Source of the DNA: Nocardiopsis alba DSM 43377
GTDB lineage: Bacteria; Actinomycetota; Actinomycetes; Streptosporangiales; Streptosporangiaceae
Assembly (NCBI RefSeq): GCF_000341225.1
Contig: NZ_ANAC01000002.1
Coordinates: 98,970 to 162,969 of the forward strand
Length of the DNA: 64,000 bases
Reading direction: 5' to 3'
The position numbers and the translations under genes were made by a program. Positions 1-9,235 of the stretch are shown here, piece by piece (positions within the stretch are counted from its first letter, which is position 1; every line of letters begins with the position of its first letter). The notes under the pieces are model-generated. The model did not search any database and had not been told where the DNA came from. It saw only the letters and a list, made by a program, of their open reading frames with translations.

Positions 1-39
1 ACCGACCGGAACGCGCACCCGCGCGAGGAGCAGACGATC

Positions 40-3000
40 ATGGCCGAGCCGGTGAACCCCGTGGCGAACGACCCCTACGACACCGCCGAACTGCGCAGAC
101 GTGTGCTCTCGGCGTGGGCGGACGCCCCCGCGCGCTTTCGGGAGGACGCCAACGCCGAGGAGGACTTCGGCCTGGGCGGCTACCGCGACCGTGTGGTCGT
201 CGAGCTGGCCCAGAACGCCGCCGACGCGGCCCGTCGGGCCGGGGTGCCCGGGCGCCTCCTGTTGGCCCTGGACGGGGATCGCCTCACCGTGGCCAACACG
301 GGCGAGCCCCTGACCGTCGAAGGGGTGGAGTCGCTCGCCACTCTGCGGGCCTCCGCCAAACGCGACGATCACGGCTCCGCCGGGCGGTTCGGGGTCGGGT
401 TCTCCGCGGTGGTGGCGCTCAGCGACAACGTCATCGTGGACTCCGCCGGCTCGGCCGTGCACTTCAGCGCCGAACGCGCCAGGGCCGTGCTCGCCGACCT
501 GGTCGACGCCGACGGCACCCACGCCGACCTCGCCGACGAGGTGGCCCGCCGCTCCGGCCACGTGCCCATGCTGCGGCTGCCCTTCCCGGCCGACGTCAGC
601 CCCGAACACCCCGAGGGCGGATACGACACGGTCATCACCCTGGTGCTCCGCGACGAACGCTCGGGTGAGCGCGTTCGGGAGCTTCTGGACCGCACCGGGG
701 AGGCGCTCATGCTGGCCCTGGGCGGGCTGTCCGAGGTGCGGGTGGTGGTCGATGGCGTCGAACGCGTCCTCACCCGTGAGGACGGCGACGAGGCCGTCGG
801 CGGCGACCTGATCACGACCCACCGGAACGGGGGCGGCACGCGGGTCACGCACTGGCGCGTCATCGAACGTGCCGGGGAGTTCGACCCCCGACACCTGGAG
901 GAACGGCCCACCGAGGAACGCGAACGCACCTCGTGGTCGCTGACCTGGGCGGTCCCCGTCGACGAGGACGGCGGAATCGGCGCGTTGCCCGCCGACGTCG
1001 AGAGCGTCGTGCACGCGCCCACACCCACCGACACCGAACTCGACCTGCCCGCGGTCCTCATCGGCACCTTCCCGCTGGGATCGGACCGGCGGGCCGTGCG
1101 TCCCGGTGCCGCCACCGACCTGCTGCTCATGGAGGCCGCCGAGGCCTACTGTGCCCTGCTGCGCCGTTTCGCCCCAGGGGCCGCCCTGGACCTGGTCCCG
1201 GCCACCCGGGTGGGCGGCGGCGCCATCGACGCCGTCTTCCGCGCCAGGGTCGCCGAACCGCTCCAGGACACCCCGTTCCTGGCCACCGCCGCAGGGCATC
1301 CGATCGCCCCGCGCGACGCGGTCCTGCTCGACACCGGTGGCTCCTCGAGCTCTCCGGAGCTCGTCGAACGGCTCGCCGAACTCGTTCCGCCGCTGCTGTC
1401 GGGGGACCTGAGCCCCCGCCATCCGGCACCGGCCTCTCTGAGGGTGCGCCGCCTGGGCCTGGCCGACCTGGCCGACCTGCTGGCCGACGTCCAACGCCCG
1501 CCGGCCTGGTGGGCCTCGCTCTACTCGGCGTTGGCCGCGGCCGGGACCGGTGGGGCCGACCTCGACGAACTCGGGGCCCTGCCGGTGCCGCTGGCCGACG
1601 GTCGCCTGGTTCGAGGGCCGCGCTCGCTCCTGTCGCCGACCGACGACTGGACCGAGACCACCGACGCCGACGGAACCCGTATCGACCCGGGCGCCCTGGC
1701 GACGCTGGGCGTGCGGGTGGTCCACCCCGAGGCCGCGCATCCGCTCCTGCTGCGTCTGGGCGCCGTGGAGGCCGGAGCCGCCACGGTGCTGGCCGACCCC
1801 CGCACCGAGGCGGCGGTACGCGATTCGCTGGACGCCGATGACCCCGAGCCGATCGCCGAGGCGGTCCTGGACCTGGTCGCCGCCTCCGGCAGTACGGTCG
1901 AGGATCTTCCCTGGCTCTCCGAGCTGGCCCTGCGCGACGACGAGGACGGCTACTCGATCGCCGCCGAGCTCCTCGTCCCCGGCGCCCCGCTCGCCGACCT
2001 GCTGGCCGAGGACGCGCCCTTCGGGACCGTGCACGAGGACCTCGTCCACCGCCACGGGATCGACGCCCTGCGCGCCGTGGGGGCCGTCTGGGAGCTCACC
2101 GTGCTCCGCGCCGAGGAGGTGGCCCTGGGGGAGGACCCGGCGTCCGCCTTCGACGGGACCGCCGGCGAGGGCGGGCCCGACGGGCTGGAGGAGTGGGCGG
2201 ACGAGGTCGTCGAACGGCTCGGCGATCCGGACCTGCCCCCCGTCGTCCCCGAGCTGGTGTGCGTCGCCGACCTGGACTACATCGCCGACGACGCCTGGCC
2301 CCGGGCGTTGGAGATGCTGGCCACGGGGCCGTTGCGCGAGGCCGTCACCGAACCGGCCCGACTGCTCATGCCCGACGGTCGGGTCGTGGACCTGCCCTCC
2401 TACACCGCCTGGTGGCTGCGGAGCAGGGCGCTGCTGGGCGGGCACGCGCCGGTGGAGCTGCGCACCGCCGACGCCGATCCGGCGCTGCGCGGACTCTACG
2501 ACGAGGTGCCCGCCGAGGTGGACCCGGAGTTCGCCCGGGCCCTGGGGGTGCGGACCTCGCTGGAGGAACTGCTCGCCGACCCGGACGGGCCCGACGACCT
2601 GCTGGCCCGCATGGCCGATCCGGAGCGGCACGTCGACCGGGCGTCCCTGCGCCGCCTGTGGACGGCGCTGGCCGACGTCGACGCCGACCTGGTCTCACCG
2701 CCCACCCTGGTGCGGGCGGTCGGCGAGGGACGGATCGTGGTCGCCGACGCCGATGACGTCGTGGTGGTGGACTCACCCGACCTGTTGCCCCTGTTGGAGG
2801 AGCGGCCGGTCGTCCTGGCCGCCACCGAGGTCGCCGAACGCCTCGCCGACGTGCTCGACCTGGACCTGGCCTCGGAGATCGTCGTGGGCAAGGTGACCTC
2901 CGCCGGGCGGGTCAGGGCGGTGCCGGACGAGATGGAGCCGTTCCTCGCGGACGCGGAACGGGCCGACCGCACCTACCTGCACCACGAGAGGCTCGTCGTG

Positions 3001-3180
3001 GACGGGGTCGAGGTGGACTGGTACGTCGGAGACGGCACCGTGCACGCCTCCGGGACCGAGGGGCTGGCCCGGGCGCTGGCCCTGCGGGCCGGACGATGGT
3101 CGCGTCGTCACCTGCTGGCGGCCGTCCTGCGCGACCCCTCGGCCGCCGCGCGGCTGCTCACCGAGGTCGACCTGGAGTAG
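40..3180 (+). CDS. Sacsin/HSP90-type N-terminal ATPase domain protein
   Basis: A 1046-residue cytoplasmic protein whose N-terminus has a GHKL (Bergerat-fold) ATP site as in HSP90 and sacsin. The N-box ELAQNAADA lies near residues 55-63, an ANTGEPL motif near 86-92, and GRFGVGFSAV near 114-123. The remaining ~850 residues are rich in Asp, Ala and Leu and match no catalytic domain I recognise; no membrane segment or signal peptide is visible. The ATG follows a GAGGAG ribosome site. It ends 9 bp from the convergent MOSC gene. The ATPase fold is clear from the motifs; a chaperone-like or scaffold role is inference from the family. The partner or client is unknown. Confidence 0.85.
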   Translation: MAEPVNPVANDPYDTAELRRRVLSAWADAPARFREDANAEEDFGLGGYRDRVVVELAQNAADAARRAGVPGRLLLALDGDRLTVANTGEPLTVEGVESLATLRASAKRDDHGSAGRFGVGFSAVVALSDNVIVDSAGSAVHFSAERARAVLADLVDADGTHADLADEVARRSGHVPMLRLPFPADVSPEHPEGGYDTVITLVLRDERSGERVRELLDRTGEALMLALGGLSEVRVVVDGVERVLTREDGDEAVGGDLITTHRNGGGTRVTHWRVIERAGEFDPRHLEERPTEERERTSWSLTWAVPVDEDGGIGALPADVESVVHAPTPTDTELDLPAVLIGTFPLGSDRRAVRPGAATDLLLMEAAEAYCALLRRFAPGAALDLVPATRVGGGAIDAVFRARVAEPLQDTPFLATAAGHPIAPRDAVLLDTGGSSSSPELVERLAELVPPLLSGDLSPRHPAPASLRVRRLGLADLADLLADVQRPPAWWASLYSALAAAGTGGADLDELGALPVPLADGRLVRGPRSLLSPTDDWTETTDADGTRIDPGALATLGVRVVHPEAAHPLLLRLGAVEAGAATVLADPRTEAAVRDSLDADDPEPIAEAVLDLVAASGSTVEDLPWLSELALRDDEDGYSIAAELLVPGAPLADLLAEDAPFGTVHEDLVHRHGIDALRAVGAVWELTVLRAEEVALGEDPASAFDGTAGEGGPDGLEEWADEVVERLGDPDLPPVVPELVCVADLDYIADDAWPRALEMLATGPLREAVTEPARLLMPDGRVVDLPSYTAWWLRSRALLGGHAPVELRTADADPALRGLYDEVPAEVDPEFARALGVRTSLEELLADPDGPDDLLARMADPERHVDRASLRRLWTALADVDADLVSPPTLVRAVGEGRIVVADADDVVVVDSPDLLPLLEERPVVLAATEVAERLADVLDLDLASEIVVGKVTSAGRVRAVPDEMEPFLADAERADRTYLHHERLVVDGVEVDWYVGDGTVHASGTEGLARALALRAGRWSRRHLLAAVLRDPSAAARLLTEVDLE

Positions 3181-3189
3181 GGGCGAGTC

Positions 3190-4065
3190 TCAGCCGAGGG
3201 CGGCGAGGAGCCGCTCTCCCAGGCCCTCCTCGGGGTCGTCCCAGGCGGTGACCTCCACCGGGTCCCCCACGGACACCGTCCCGGGGGCGGTCACGGCGAA
3301 CTTCGACCCGAAGGCCACACCGCCCGTGTCCACCCGACGGTAGCCGGCCAGGGCGCGCAGCGGCTCGGGGCCGGAGCGCACTCCGGTCGTCTGGTCCACG
3401 GTGGTGACCGCGCAGCGGACGCACACCTTGGCGTAGCCGAGCTCCGCCCCGCCCACGCGGACCGAGCGCACCCGGTCCTCGGTGTGCGGATCGTCCCAGC
3501 CCGACACCACGATGTTGGGGCGGAAACGCTCCATGGGCACCGGGGAGCCGCCGGAGGCGAGGACGCGTTCGTTGAGCAGGTCCAGCGAGGACAACGAGGT
3601 CATCAGCGCGGCGTGGCCGTCGGCGAAACCGGCCGTGCCCGCGATCAGGCCGCCGGTCACACGCCGGTGGTCGGAGGGCACCCGCACCAGACGGCTCGGC
3701 GTCCCCAGGGTCTCCGTCAACCACGCTGCGGCCTCGTCGCCCTGGTCGACGCCCTGGAACGGCTTTCCGTGCATGGTCACGTCCAGACGGGGCCCCTCGA
3801 CGACGGTCTCCAGTTCCACGGGCGTGTGTCCGTCGATGGACAGTGAGAGCCGGGAGCCGTCGGAGGAGAGGCCGGGGACGATCCGCGCCATCCGAGGGTC
3901 CTTGCGCTGACTGCGGAAGGTCCCCGCGTCGTCCACCACCATGAACTCGCGGTCGTGGGCGATACCGGCGGGGGTGAGTCGGGCGGTGGTCAGGGTCAGG
4001 CCCGCGCACCCCTTCACGGGATGGACGGTGAGCGCGTGCACACGTGCGAGAGGAGCGGCGGTCAT
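3190..4065 (-). CDS. MOSC domain-containing protein (YcbX-like)
   Basis: 291 residues with an N-terminal MOSC beta-barrel region (VKGCAGLTL, then HDREFMVVDD in the first 45 residues) and a C-terminal MOSC domain with the conserved cysteine in the segment KVCVRCAVTTVD. Proteins of this family bind molybdenum cofactor or transfer sulfur; YcbX-type members detoxify N-hydroxylated compounds. The natural substrate cannot be read from sequence. The ATG has no ribosome site, but TAGCGT ends 6 nt upstream, which suggests a leaderless message. It is last of three same-strand genes (DUF2530, methyltransferase, MOSC), each with its own candidate -10 box. Confidence 0.88.
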   Translation of the reverse strand: MTAAPLARVHALTVHPVKGCAGLTLTTARLTPAGIAHDREFMVVDDAGTFRSQRKDPRMARIVPGLSSDGSRLSLSIDGHTPVELETVVEGPRLDVTMHGKPFQGVDQGDEAAAWLTETLGTPSRLVRVPSDHRRVTGGLIAGTAGFADGHAALMTSLSSLDLLNERVLASGGSPVPMERFRPNIVVSGWDDPHTEDRVRSVRVGGAELGYAKVCVRCAVTTVDQTTGVRSGPEPLRALAGYRRVDTGGVAFGSKFAVTAPGTVSVGDPVEVTAWDDPEEGLGERLLAALG

Positions 4066-4071
4066 GCGTTC

Positions 4072-4077
4072 ACGCTA
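4072..4077 (-). promoter_or_regulatory. Candidate leaderless -10 box of the MOSC gene
   Basis: On the minus strand TAGCGT is followed by 6 nt and the ATG, so transcription would begin at or next to the start codon. No ribosome-binding sequence is present. Confidence 0.5.
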
Positions 4078-4118
4078 TCCGGACCCGGTCGGGAGGGGTA
4101 TCACCAGGCCCCTCGTGA

Positions 4119-5615
4119 TCAGCGGGCGACCCGGAAGAAGCCCTCGGAGATGAGGGTGCGCAGAGCCTCGGGGGTGCGCTCGCGGATCATCTCGGGGTCC
4201 TCGCCCATGAGTTCGGCGATGGCGTCGAGCAGCGGCCCCACCGGCATGGTGCCGTCGCAGACGCTGGCCAGGGCGGCCTCCACCGTTCCGACCCGTGCCA
4301 CACGACGGGCGCCCTCACGCTGGCGGAGCAGGATCTTCTCCGGGTCGGGGGCCCCGGGGACGGCCACACGCTCCTCGATCACGCCCGGTGCGAGCGCCAC
4401 GTGGGCGGACAGCAGCGCCGCGTCGGTGAGACGGTGGGCGGTCATAGCCCCGTCCACGACGTCGGGAAGGTAGCGGCCGACCGGCTGCTCCACCTCGTGG
4501 CGCAGCTCCTCCACCCGGACGGTGGCGTCCTGGGCGACGTCGTTGCGCAGGCTGATCCAGCCGAAACCGATGCCCTTGATGCCCTCGCGCTCGAAGTAGT
4601 CCAACCAGGCGTCGTAACGGCGGGTGTACTCGGGGGTGCCGTGCTCGCAGGAGTCGCGCAGCCACAGTTCCACGTACTCGGCCGGGTCCTGGACGTCACG
4701 CTGGACCACCCAGCCCGAACAGCCGGTGCCGGTGATCCATCCGCCGACGCGGTCGGCCCAGTCGTCGCCGTCGGTGTGCGTCCAGTTGGCGAGGAACTGG
4801 GCCCAGCCGCCCTCGGTGAGGTGGGCCGGTGCCTGGCGGACCAGCTCGGCGCAGACGGTGTCGCCGGGAAGGTCGGACTCGCGGTAGGTGAATCTGGCGG
4901 TCTCCGGGGTGATGACGAACGGGGGGTTGGAGACGATCAGATCGAAGCGCTCGCCCTCCACCGGCTCGAACAGGGACCCCTGGAGAAGACGCGCGTCGGT
5001 GATGCCGGACAGCGCCAGGCTGATCCCGGCCAGGCGCACGGCGCGCGGGTTGAGGTCGGTGGCGACCACCTCTTGGGCCCGGGAGGCCAGGTGCAGGGCC
5101 TGGACACCACAGCCGGTGCCCAGGTCCAGGGCGCGTTCGAAGGGCCCGTCGACCATCAACCGGGAGAGGTTGGCCGAGGCCCCGCCCGCGCCGACGACGT
5201 GGTCGTGACCGGGGACGTCGCCGCTGCCCGGACGCACCTTGGGGTCGGAGACCACGAAGCCGGGACGGTCGTCCTCCAGTTCCCACGGGCCCAGGTGGAC
5301 CAGGGCGCGCACGACCGGGCCCTCGGGGCCCTCGTCGACGGTGACCAGCCCGGTCCGGACGAGTTCGTCCACGGGAAGGATGGCGGCGGCGGCGCGCAGC
5401 GGGATGGGGCTGCGCAGCCACCACAGGCGAAGGAGCAGCCCGAGACGTTCCTCCCCGCCGGTGGCGCGCAGGGCGGGCACCAGCTGTTCGCGGGCCAGGG
5501 CCTTGGCCGCGGCGTCGCCGAGGCGATCGCGGACCCCGGACACCGTGTAGTCGGCATCGATGAGGATGCCGCGGAGGCGGTCGGCGAGAGCGCGTGGGAA
5601 TTCTGTCTCAGACAC
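4119..5615 (-). CDS. Class I SAM-dependent methyltransferase (DUF7059/DUF7782 type)
   Basis: 498 residues. The SAM-binding motif I LDLGTGCG is at residues 163-170, followed by the acidic strand VVATDLNP, and the NPPF catalytic signature of N-methyltransferases of the PrmC/RsmC kind is at 230-233. About 150 residues precede the catalytic domain and a long C-terminal domain follows, matching a conserved actinobacterial family of about 500 residues. The substrate is unknown; glutamine, adenine or guanine amines are plausible from NPPF. I start it at GTG 5615 because the reading frame further upstream would run through the DUF2530 gene, and because GATAAT lies 6 nt before this GTG (leaderless). 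Confidence 0.82.
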   Translation of the reverse strand: MSETEFPRALADRLRGILIDADYTVSGVRDRLGDAAAKALAREQLVPALRATGGEERLGLLLRLWWLRSPIPLRAAAAILPVDELVRTGLVTVDEGPEGPVVRALVHLGPWELEDDRPGFVVSDPKVRPGSGDVPGHDHVVGAGGASANLSRLMVDGPFERALDLGTGCGVQALHLASRAQEVVATDLNPRAVRLAGISLALSGITDARLLQGSLFEPVEGERFDLIVSNPPFVITPETARFTYRESDLPGDTVCAELVRQAPAHLTEGGWAQFLANWTHTDGDDWADRVGGWITGTGCSGWVVQRDVQDPAEYVELWLRDSCEHGTPEYTRRYDAWLDYFEREGIKGIGFGWISLRNDVAQDATVRVEELRHEVEQPVGRYLPDVVDGAMTAHRLTDAALLSAHVALAPGVIEERVAVPGAPDPEKILLRQREGARRVARVGTVEAALASVCDGTMPVGPLLDAIAELMGEDPEMIRERTPEALRTLISEGFFRVAR

Positions 5616-5621
5616 CCGCCC

Positions 5622-5627
5622 ATTATC
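5622..5627 (-). promoter_or_regulatory. Candidate leaderless -10 box of the methyltransferase gene
   Basis: GATAAT on the minus strand, one base off the TATAAT consensus, ends 6 nt before the GTG start. It supports the short start of the downstream gene. Confidence 0.5.
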
Positions 5628-5667
5628 GGTCAGGCCGGCGGTGCCCCGGTGGTGGCGAGGGTGTGAG

Positions 5668-5943
5668 TCAGGAGGTTCCGCTTCGACGTTCGGCCCGATC
5701 GGCGGCGCGTTCCGCCGCGTTCTCCCGCTTACGGAACAGACGGGGGATGTAGAGGAAACCGAAGACACCGAGGGCGATTCCGGTCACACAGACGCCGATC
5801 CACCACCGTTCCGAGGCGGGGAGCCCGTCGCCCATGGCGAGCAGCACGACGAGGGCGACCGCCCACGCGATGGTGCCGATGGCGGCCGGCACTCGGTAGT
5901 CGCTTTCGTGAACTTCCGGGTCGGGCCGGCGAGGTGTACGCAC
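5668..5943 (-). CDS. DUF2530 family small membrane protein
   Basis: 91 residues with two hydrophobic segments (about residues 20-37 and 49-66) and a basic C-terminal tail rich in Arg, Ala and Glu ([17 protein letters not shown]), expected in the cytoplasm. Length and layout match the DUF2530 family, found next to a MOSC gene and the NPPF methyltransferase in several actinobacteria as far as I recall. No function is known. The start is GTG without a ribosome site; TAGCCT ends 6 nt upstream, so the transcript is probably leaderless. The gene is divergent from the purine permease. Confidence 0.75.
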   Translation of the reverse strand: MRTPRRPDPEVHESDYRVPAAIGTIAWAVALVVLLAMGDGLPASERWWIGVCVTGIALGVFGFLYIPRLFRKRENAAERAADRAERRSGTS

Positions 5944-5949
5944 GGCCTC

Positions 5950-5955
5950 AGGCTA
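5950..5955 (-). promoter_or_regulatory. Candidate leaderless -10 box of the DUF2530 gene
   Basis: TAGCCT on the minus strand followed by 6 nt and the GTG start codon; no ribosome site lies between them. Confidence 0.5.
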
Positions 5956-6163
5956 TCCGGTGCGGCCTTCGGGGGAGTGAGGTGGACCGTACCGCGAGGT
6001 CGGAGCGGAGATGCGTTGGTCACATCCCATGAGCAGGTCATCCGACCATATGGCGATTCCTATGAATCTCGTGCGAAAGGTGTGTCCCGGGTTGTATGAA
6101 GATGCAACTAATCTGGCCCCGAATCCTCGTTGTCCCGTAACACGACCAGGTCAGGCTGATGAC

Positions 6164-7621
6164 GTGAACGCACCAACTCCCTCCTCCTCGGACACCCGCA
6201 GAGCCCCTGCGGGGCCCCTGGACGCCTACTTCAAGATCACGGAACGGGGCTCCACCCTCGGAACCGAGATCCGCGGTGGTCTGGCGACCTTCTTCGCCAT
6301 GGCCTACGTCGTGGTCCTCAACCCGCTGATCCTCGGCACGGCCGAGGACGTCAACGGCGACCTGCTCGGGATCCCCGAGGTCGCCGCCATGACCGCCCTG
6401 GTCGCCGCGATCTCCTGCGTCCTCATGGGCATCGTCAGCCGCTACCCCTTCGCCATCGCGGCGGGCATGGGGCTCAACGCGGTCGTCGCCTACGGGATCG
6501 CGCCCCTCATGCCCTGGGCGGACGTCTTCCTGCTGATCATCGTCGAGGGCATCTTCCTGCTGATCCTCGTGCTCACCGGGTTCCGCACCGCGGTCTTCGC
6601 GGCGATCCCGCCCGGGCTCAAGGTGGCCATCGCCGTCGGTGTGGGCCTCTTCCTCGCCATGATCGGTCTGGCCAACGCCGGCTTCGTCCAGGCGGGCGAG
6701 GGCACCCCGGTCCAGCTCGGTAACGGCGGCCTCAACGGCTGGCCCATCCTGATCTTCGTCATCGGCCTGCTGATCAGCATCGCCCTCTACGTGCGCAAGG
6801 TCCGGGGCGCCCTGCTCCTGGGCATCGTGATCACCACGGTCCTCGCCATCATCGTCGAGGCGGTCTTCGGCGACGGCGGCGACCGTCTCGGTTGGGGCGC
6901 GATCGTCCCGAGCCTGCCGAGCAGCCTCGGCGACGTCGTCGCCATGCCCGACGTCTCCCTGTTCCTCCTCTTCACCGACGGTGGTTTCAACATCGTCGCG
7001 CGTTGGTCGGACGTCGGGATCGCCACGGTCCTGATGCTGATCTTCACCCTGCTGCTGGCCGACTTCTTCGACACCATGGGCACCATGGTCGGCGTCGCGC
7101 GTCAGGGCGACCTGGCCGACGAGGACGGCAACATCGAGGGCACCCGCGAGGTGCTGGTCGCCGACTCCCTGGGCACCGTCCTGGGCGGTATGGGTTCGGC
7201 CTCGGTCGCCACGCTGTACGCCGAGTCCGCGGCGGGTGTCGCGGAGGGAGCCCGTACGGGTCTGGCCCCGATCGTCACCGGCTTCATGTTCGTGATCGCG
7301 GCGTTCTTCACCCCGCTGGTCAGCCTGATCCCGTTCCACGCCGCCACCCCGGTGCTGGTGATGGTGGGCTTCATGATGCTGACCCAGGTCACCAACATCG
7401 ACTTCAAGGACCCGGCGATCGCCATCGGATCGTTCATGGCGATCACGATGATGCCGTTCACCTACTCGATCGCCAACGGCATCGGCTTCGGTCTGATCGC
7501 CTACGCCTTCGTCATGATGGTGACCGGTCGCGCCCGCCAGGTGCACCCGCTGCTCTGGCTGATCTCGGTGGTCTTCCTGATCCACTTCGCGGAGGCGCCG
7601 ATCTATGCGCTGATCGGCTGA
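6164..7621 (+). CDS. NCS2 family purine permease (AzgA/PbuG-like)
   Basis: 485 residues with about a dozen membrane segments. The opening DAYFKITERGSTLGTEIRGG followed by LATFFAMAYVVVLNPLIL is typical of the AzgA-like branch of NCS2 transporters (hypoxanthine, guanine or adenine uptake by proton symport). Later blocks FFDTMGTMVGVARQ and the GGMGSASVATLYAESAAGVAEGARTG region, split here only for reading, match the substrate-binding helices of the family. I start at GTG 6164; longer in-frame starts would add about 50 non-homologous residues. TTGTCC and CAGGCT 16 nt apart end 6 nt before this GTG, a possible leaderless promoter. A strong hairpin with a U-rich tail follows the gene. Confidence 0.88.
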   Translation: MNAPTPSSSDTRRAPAGPLDAYFKITERGSTLGTEIRGGLATFFAMAYVVVLNPLILGTAEDVNGDLLGIPEVAAMTALVAAISCVLMGIVSRYPFAIAAGMGLNAVVAYGIAPLMPWADVFLLIIVEGIFLLILVLTGFRTAVFAAIPPGLKVAIAVGVGLFLAMIGLANAGFVQAGEGTPVQLGNGGLNGWPILIFVIGLLISIALYVRKVRGALLLGIVITTVLAIIVEAVFGDGGDRLGWGAIVPSLPSSLGDVVAMPDVSLFLLFTDGGFNIVARWSDVGIATVLMLIFTLLLADFFDTMGTMVGVARQGDLADEDGNIEGTREVLVADSLGTVLGGMGSASVATLYAESAAGVAEGARTGLAPIVTGFMFVIAAFFTPLVSLIPFHAATPVLVMVGFMMLTQVTNIDFKDPAIAIGSFMAITMMPFTYSIANGIGFGLIAYAFVMMVTGRARQVHPLLWLISVVFLIHFAEAPIYALIG

Positions 7622-7700
7622 TTCCTCCCGAATCACCAGGGTGTTCCCTCCGGCACATCGGGCTCGAACCCGTGTGTCGGGGGAATGAGAACGACTGTGG

Positions 7701-7745
7701 ACGGCGTTGGCTCGAGTGATGAGTCAACGCCGTTTACTTCTTCTC
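7701..7745 (+). terminator. Rho-independent terminator after the purine permease
   Basis: A 13-bp stem (ACGGCGTTGGCTC with GAGTCAACGCCGT, one G-U pair, 7-nt loop) is followed by TTTACTTCTTCTC. A weaker imperfect hairpin lies just before it at about 7650-7680. Confidence 0.75.
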
Positions 7746-7816
7746 GCCCCTCACACCACCGTCGCGGTGGTGGTTTCAGCCTCCCTCCACGGACACGTTC
7801 CCGCGGGGAGGGGATG

Positions 7817-9235
7817 ATGCGACGAATCGCGATGTTCCGTTCCCTCGGTGTCCGTAACTACCGGATCTACGCCCTCGGTCAACTGGTCTCCAACCCCGGC
7901 ACCTGGATGCAGAGGATCGCCCAGGACTGGCTGGTCCTCCAGCTCAGCGGCGGCAGCGGGATCGCGCTGGGCATGACCACCGCCCTCCAGTTCCTGCCGA
8001 TGCTGTTCTTCGGGCTCTGGGGCGGGGCCATGGTCGACCGCTTCGACAAGCGCCGACTGCTGATCCTCACCCAGTCCGCCATGGGCGTGCTCGCGGTGGG
8101 CCTCGGTGTCCTGGCCACCCTGGGCGCGGCCCAGGTCTGGCACGTCTACCTCTTCGCCTTCGGGCTGGGCATGATCACCGTGCTCGACAACCCGGGGCGT
8201 CAGGCCTTCGTGCCGGAGATGGTCGACCGTGAGCTCCTGCCCAACGCGATCGCCCTCAACAGCGCCAGCTTCCAGCTCGGCAGGGTCACCGGCCCCGCCA
8301 TCGCCGGTCTGCTGATCGCCGCCATCGGCAGCGGCCCCGTCTTCATGATCAACGGCGCCTCGTTCGCCTTCACGATCGTCGCCCTGACCATGATCCGCAC
8401 GGCCGAGCTCAACCCCACCGAGCCCGTACCGCGTGGCAAGGGGCAGATCCGCGAGGGCCTGCGCTACATCGGGGGCAGACACGACCTCGTCCTGCTGCTG
8501 ATCCTGGCCGCCTCGGTGCAGTTCTTCGGAGCCAACAGCCAGAACCAGATCGCGCTCGTGGTCAACAACGTGTTCGAGAACGGAGCCGAGGCCTTCGGCG
8601 TGGCGGCGGCCGCGCTCGCGGTCGGTGCTCTGGCCGGCGCGCTATTGGCCGCCCGACGCGAGCACCCCCGGCTGCGGCTGGTCCTCATCGGCGCGATGGG
8701 GTTCGGAGCGGCCCAGGTGTTCGCGGGCCTCATGCCGGGCTACGTGTCCTTCGTGGTGGTCCTGGTGCCCATGGGCGTGCTCTTCATGACCTACGTGACC
8801 ACGCTCAACGCCACCTTCCAACTCAGCGTCGACCCGAGGATGCGGGGACGGGCGATGAGCATGTTCCTGCTGGTCTTCATGGGCGTGGCGCCGATCGGGG
8901 CTCCGGTGGTGGGCCTGCTCGCCGACGCCTTCGGCCCCCGGGTCAGCCTCATCGTCGGCGGTGTGGTGACGGTCCTGGTGGTCGGGGTGCTCTCCGCCCT
9001 GCTCATGCGGGTCAAGGAGGTGAGGGTGCGCGACCTGCTGTCCCGGAAGTCCGACGCCGCGACCGTCGAGGTCCCCGAGAAGGGGGAGACGGGCCCGGAA
9101 CCGACCGGAACGGACGGGGCCGCGCGCACCCTGGATGCCCCCACGGACGAGGTGATCCCCGAGACGCCACGTCCTCCGGAGAAGCCGTCGACCGCGGAGG
9201 ACGAGGACGAGGACGAGAGAACGGTCAGGCGGTGA
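7817..9235 (+). CDS. MFS exporter (MFS_3/EntS-like)
   Basis: 472 residues. The start MRRIAMFRSLGVRNYRIYAL and the following WMQRIAQDWLVLQL block are typical of the MFS_3 branch of the major facilitator superfamily, which holds enterobactin-type exporters and putative drug pumps. About twelve membrane segments end near residue 405, followed by an acidic cytoplasmic tail of ~65 residues (EVPEKGETGPEPT...). Of two adjacent ATGs, the second (7817) has better spacing to GGGAGGGG. No linked regulator is present. The last 11 bp overlap the convergent TSUP gene. The exported compound is unknown. Confidence 0.85.
   Translation: MRRIAMFRSLGVRNYRIYALGQLVSNPGTWMQRIAQDWLVLQLSGGSGIALGMTTALQFLPMLFFGLWGGAMVDRFDKRRLLILTQSAMGVLAVGLGVLATLGAAQVWHVYLFAFGLGMITVLDNPGRQAFVPEMVDRELLPNAIALNSASFQLGRVTGPAIAGLLIAAIGSGPVFMINGASFAFTIVALTMIRTAELNPTEPVPRGKGQIREGLRYIGGRHDLVLLLILAASVQFFGANSQNQIALVVNNVFENGAEAFGVAAAALAVGALAGALLAARREHPRLRLVLIGAMGFGAAQVFAGLMPGYVSFVVVLVPMGVLFMTYVTTLNATFQLSVDPRMRGRAMSMFLLVFMGVAPIGAPVVGLLADAFGPRVSLIVGGVVTVLVVGVLSALLMRVKEVRVRDLLSRKSDAATVEVPEKGETGPEPTGTDGAARTLDAPTDEVIPETPRPPEKPSTAEDEDEDERTVRR

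Noticed and set aside
5616..5768. N-terminal extension of the NPPF methyltransferase
   Set aside because: It would overlap the DUF2530 gene and adds a serine/proline-rich, non-homologous leader; GTG 5615 has a fitting -10 box.
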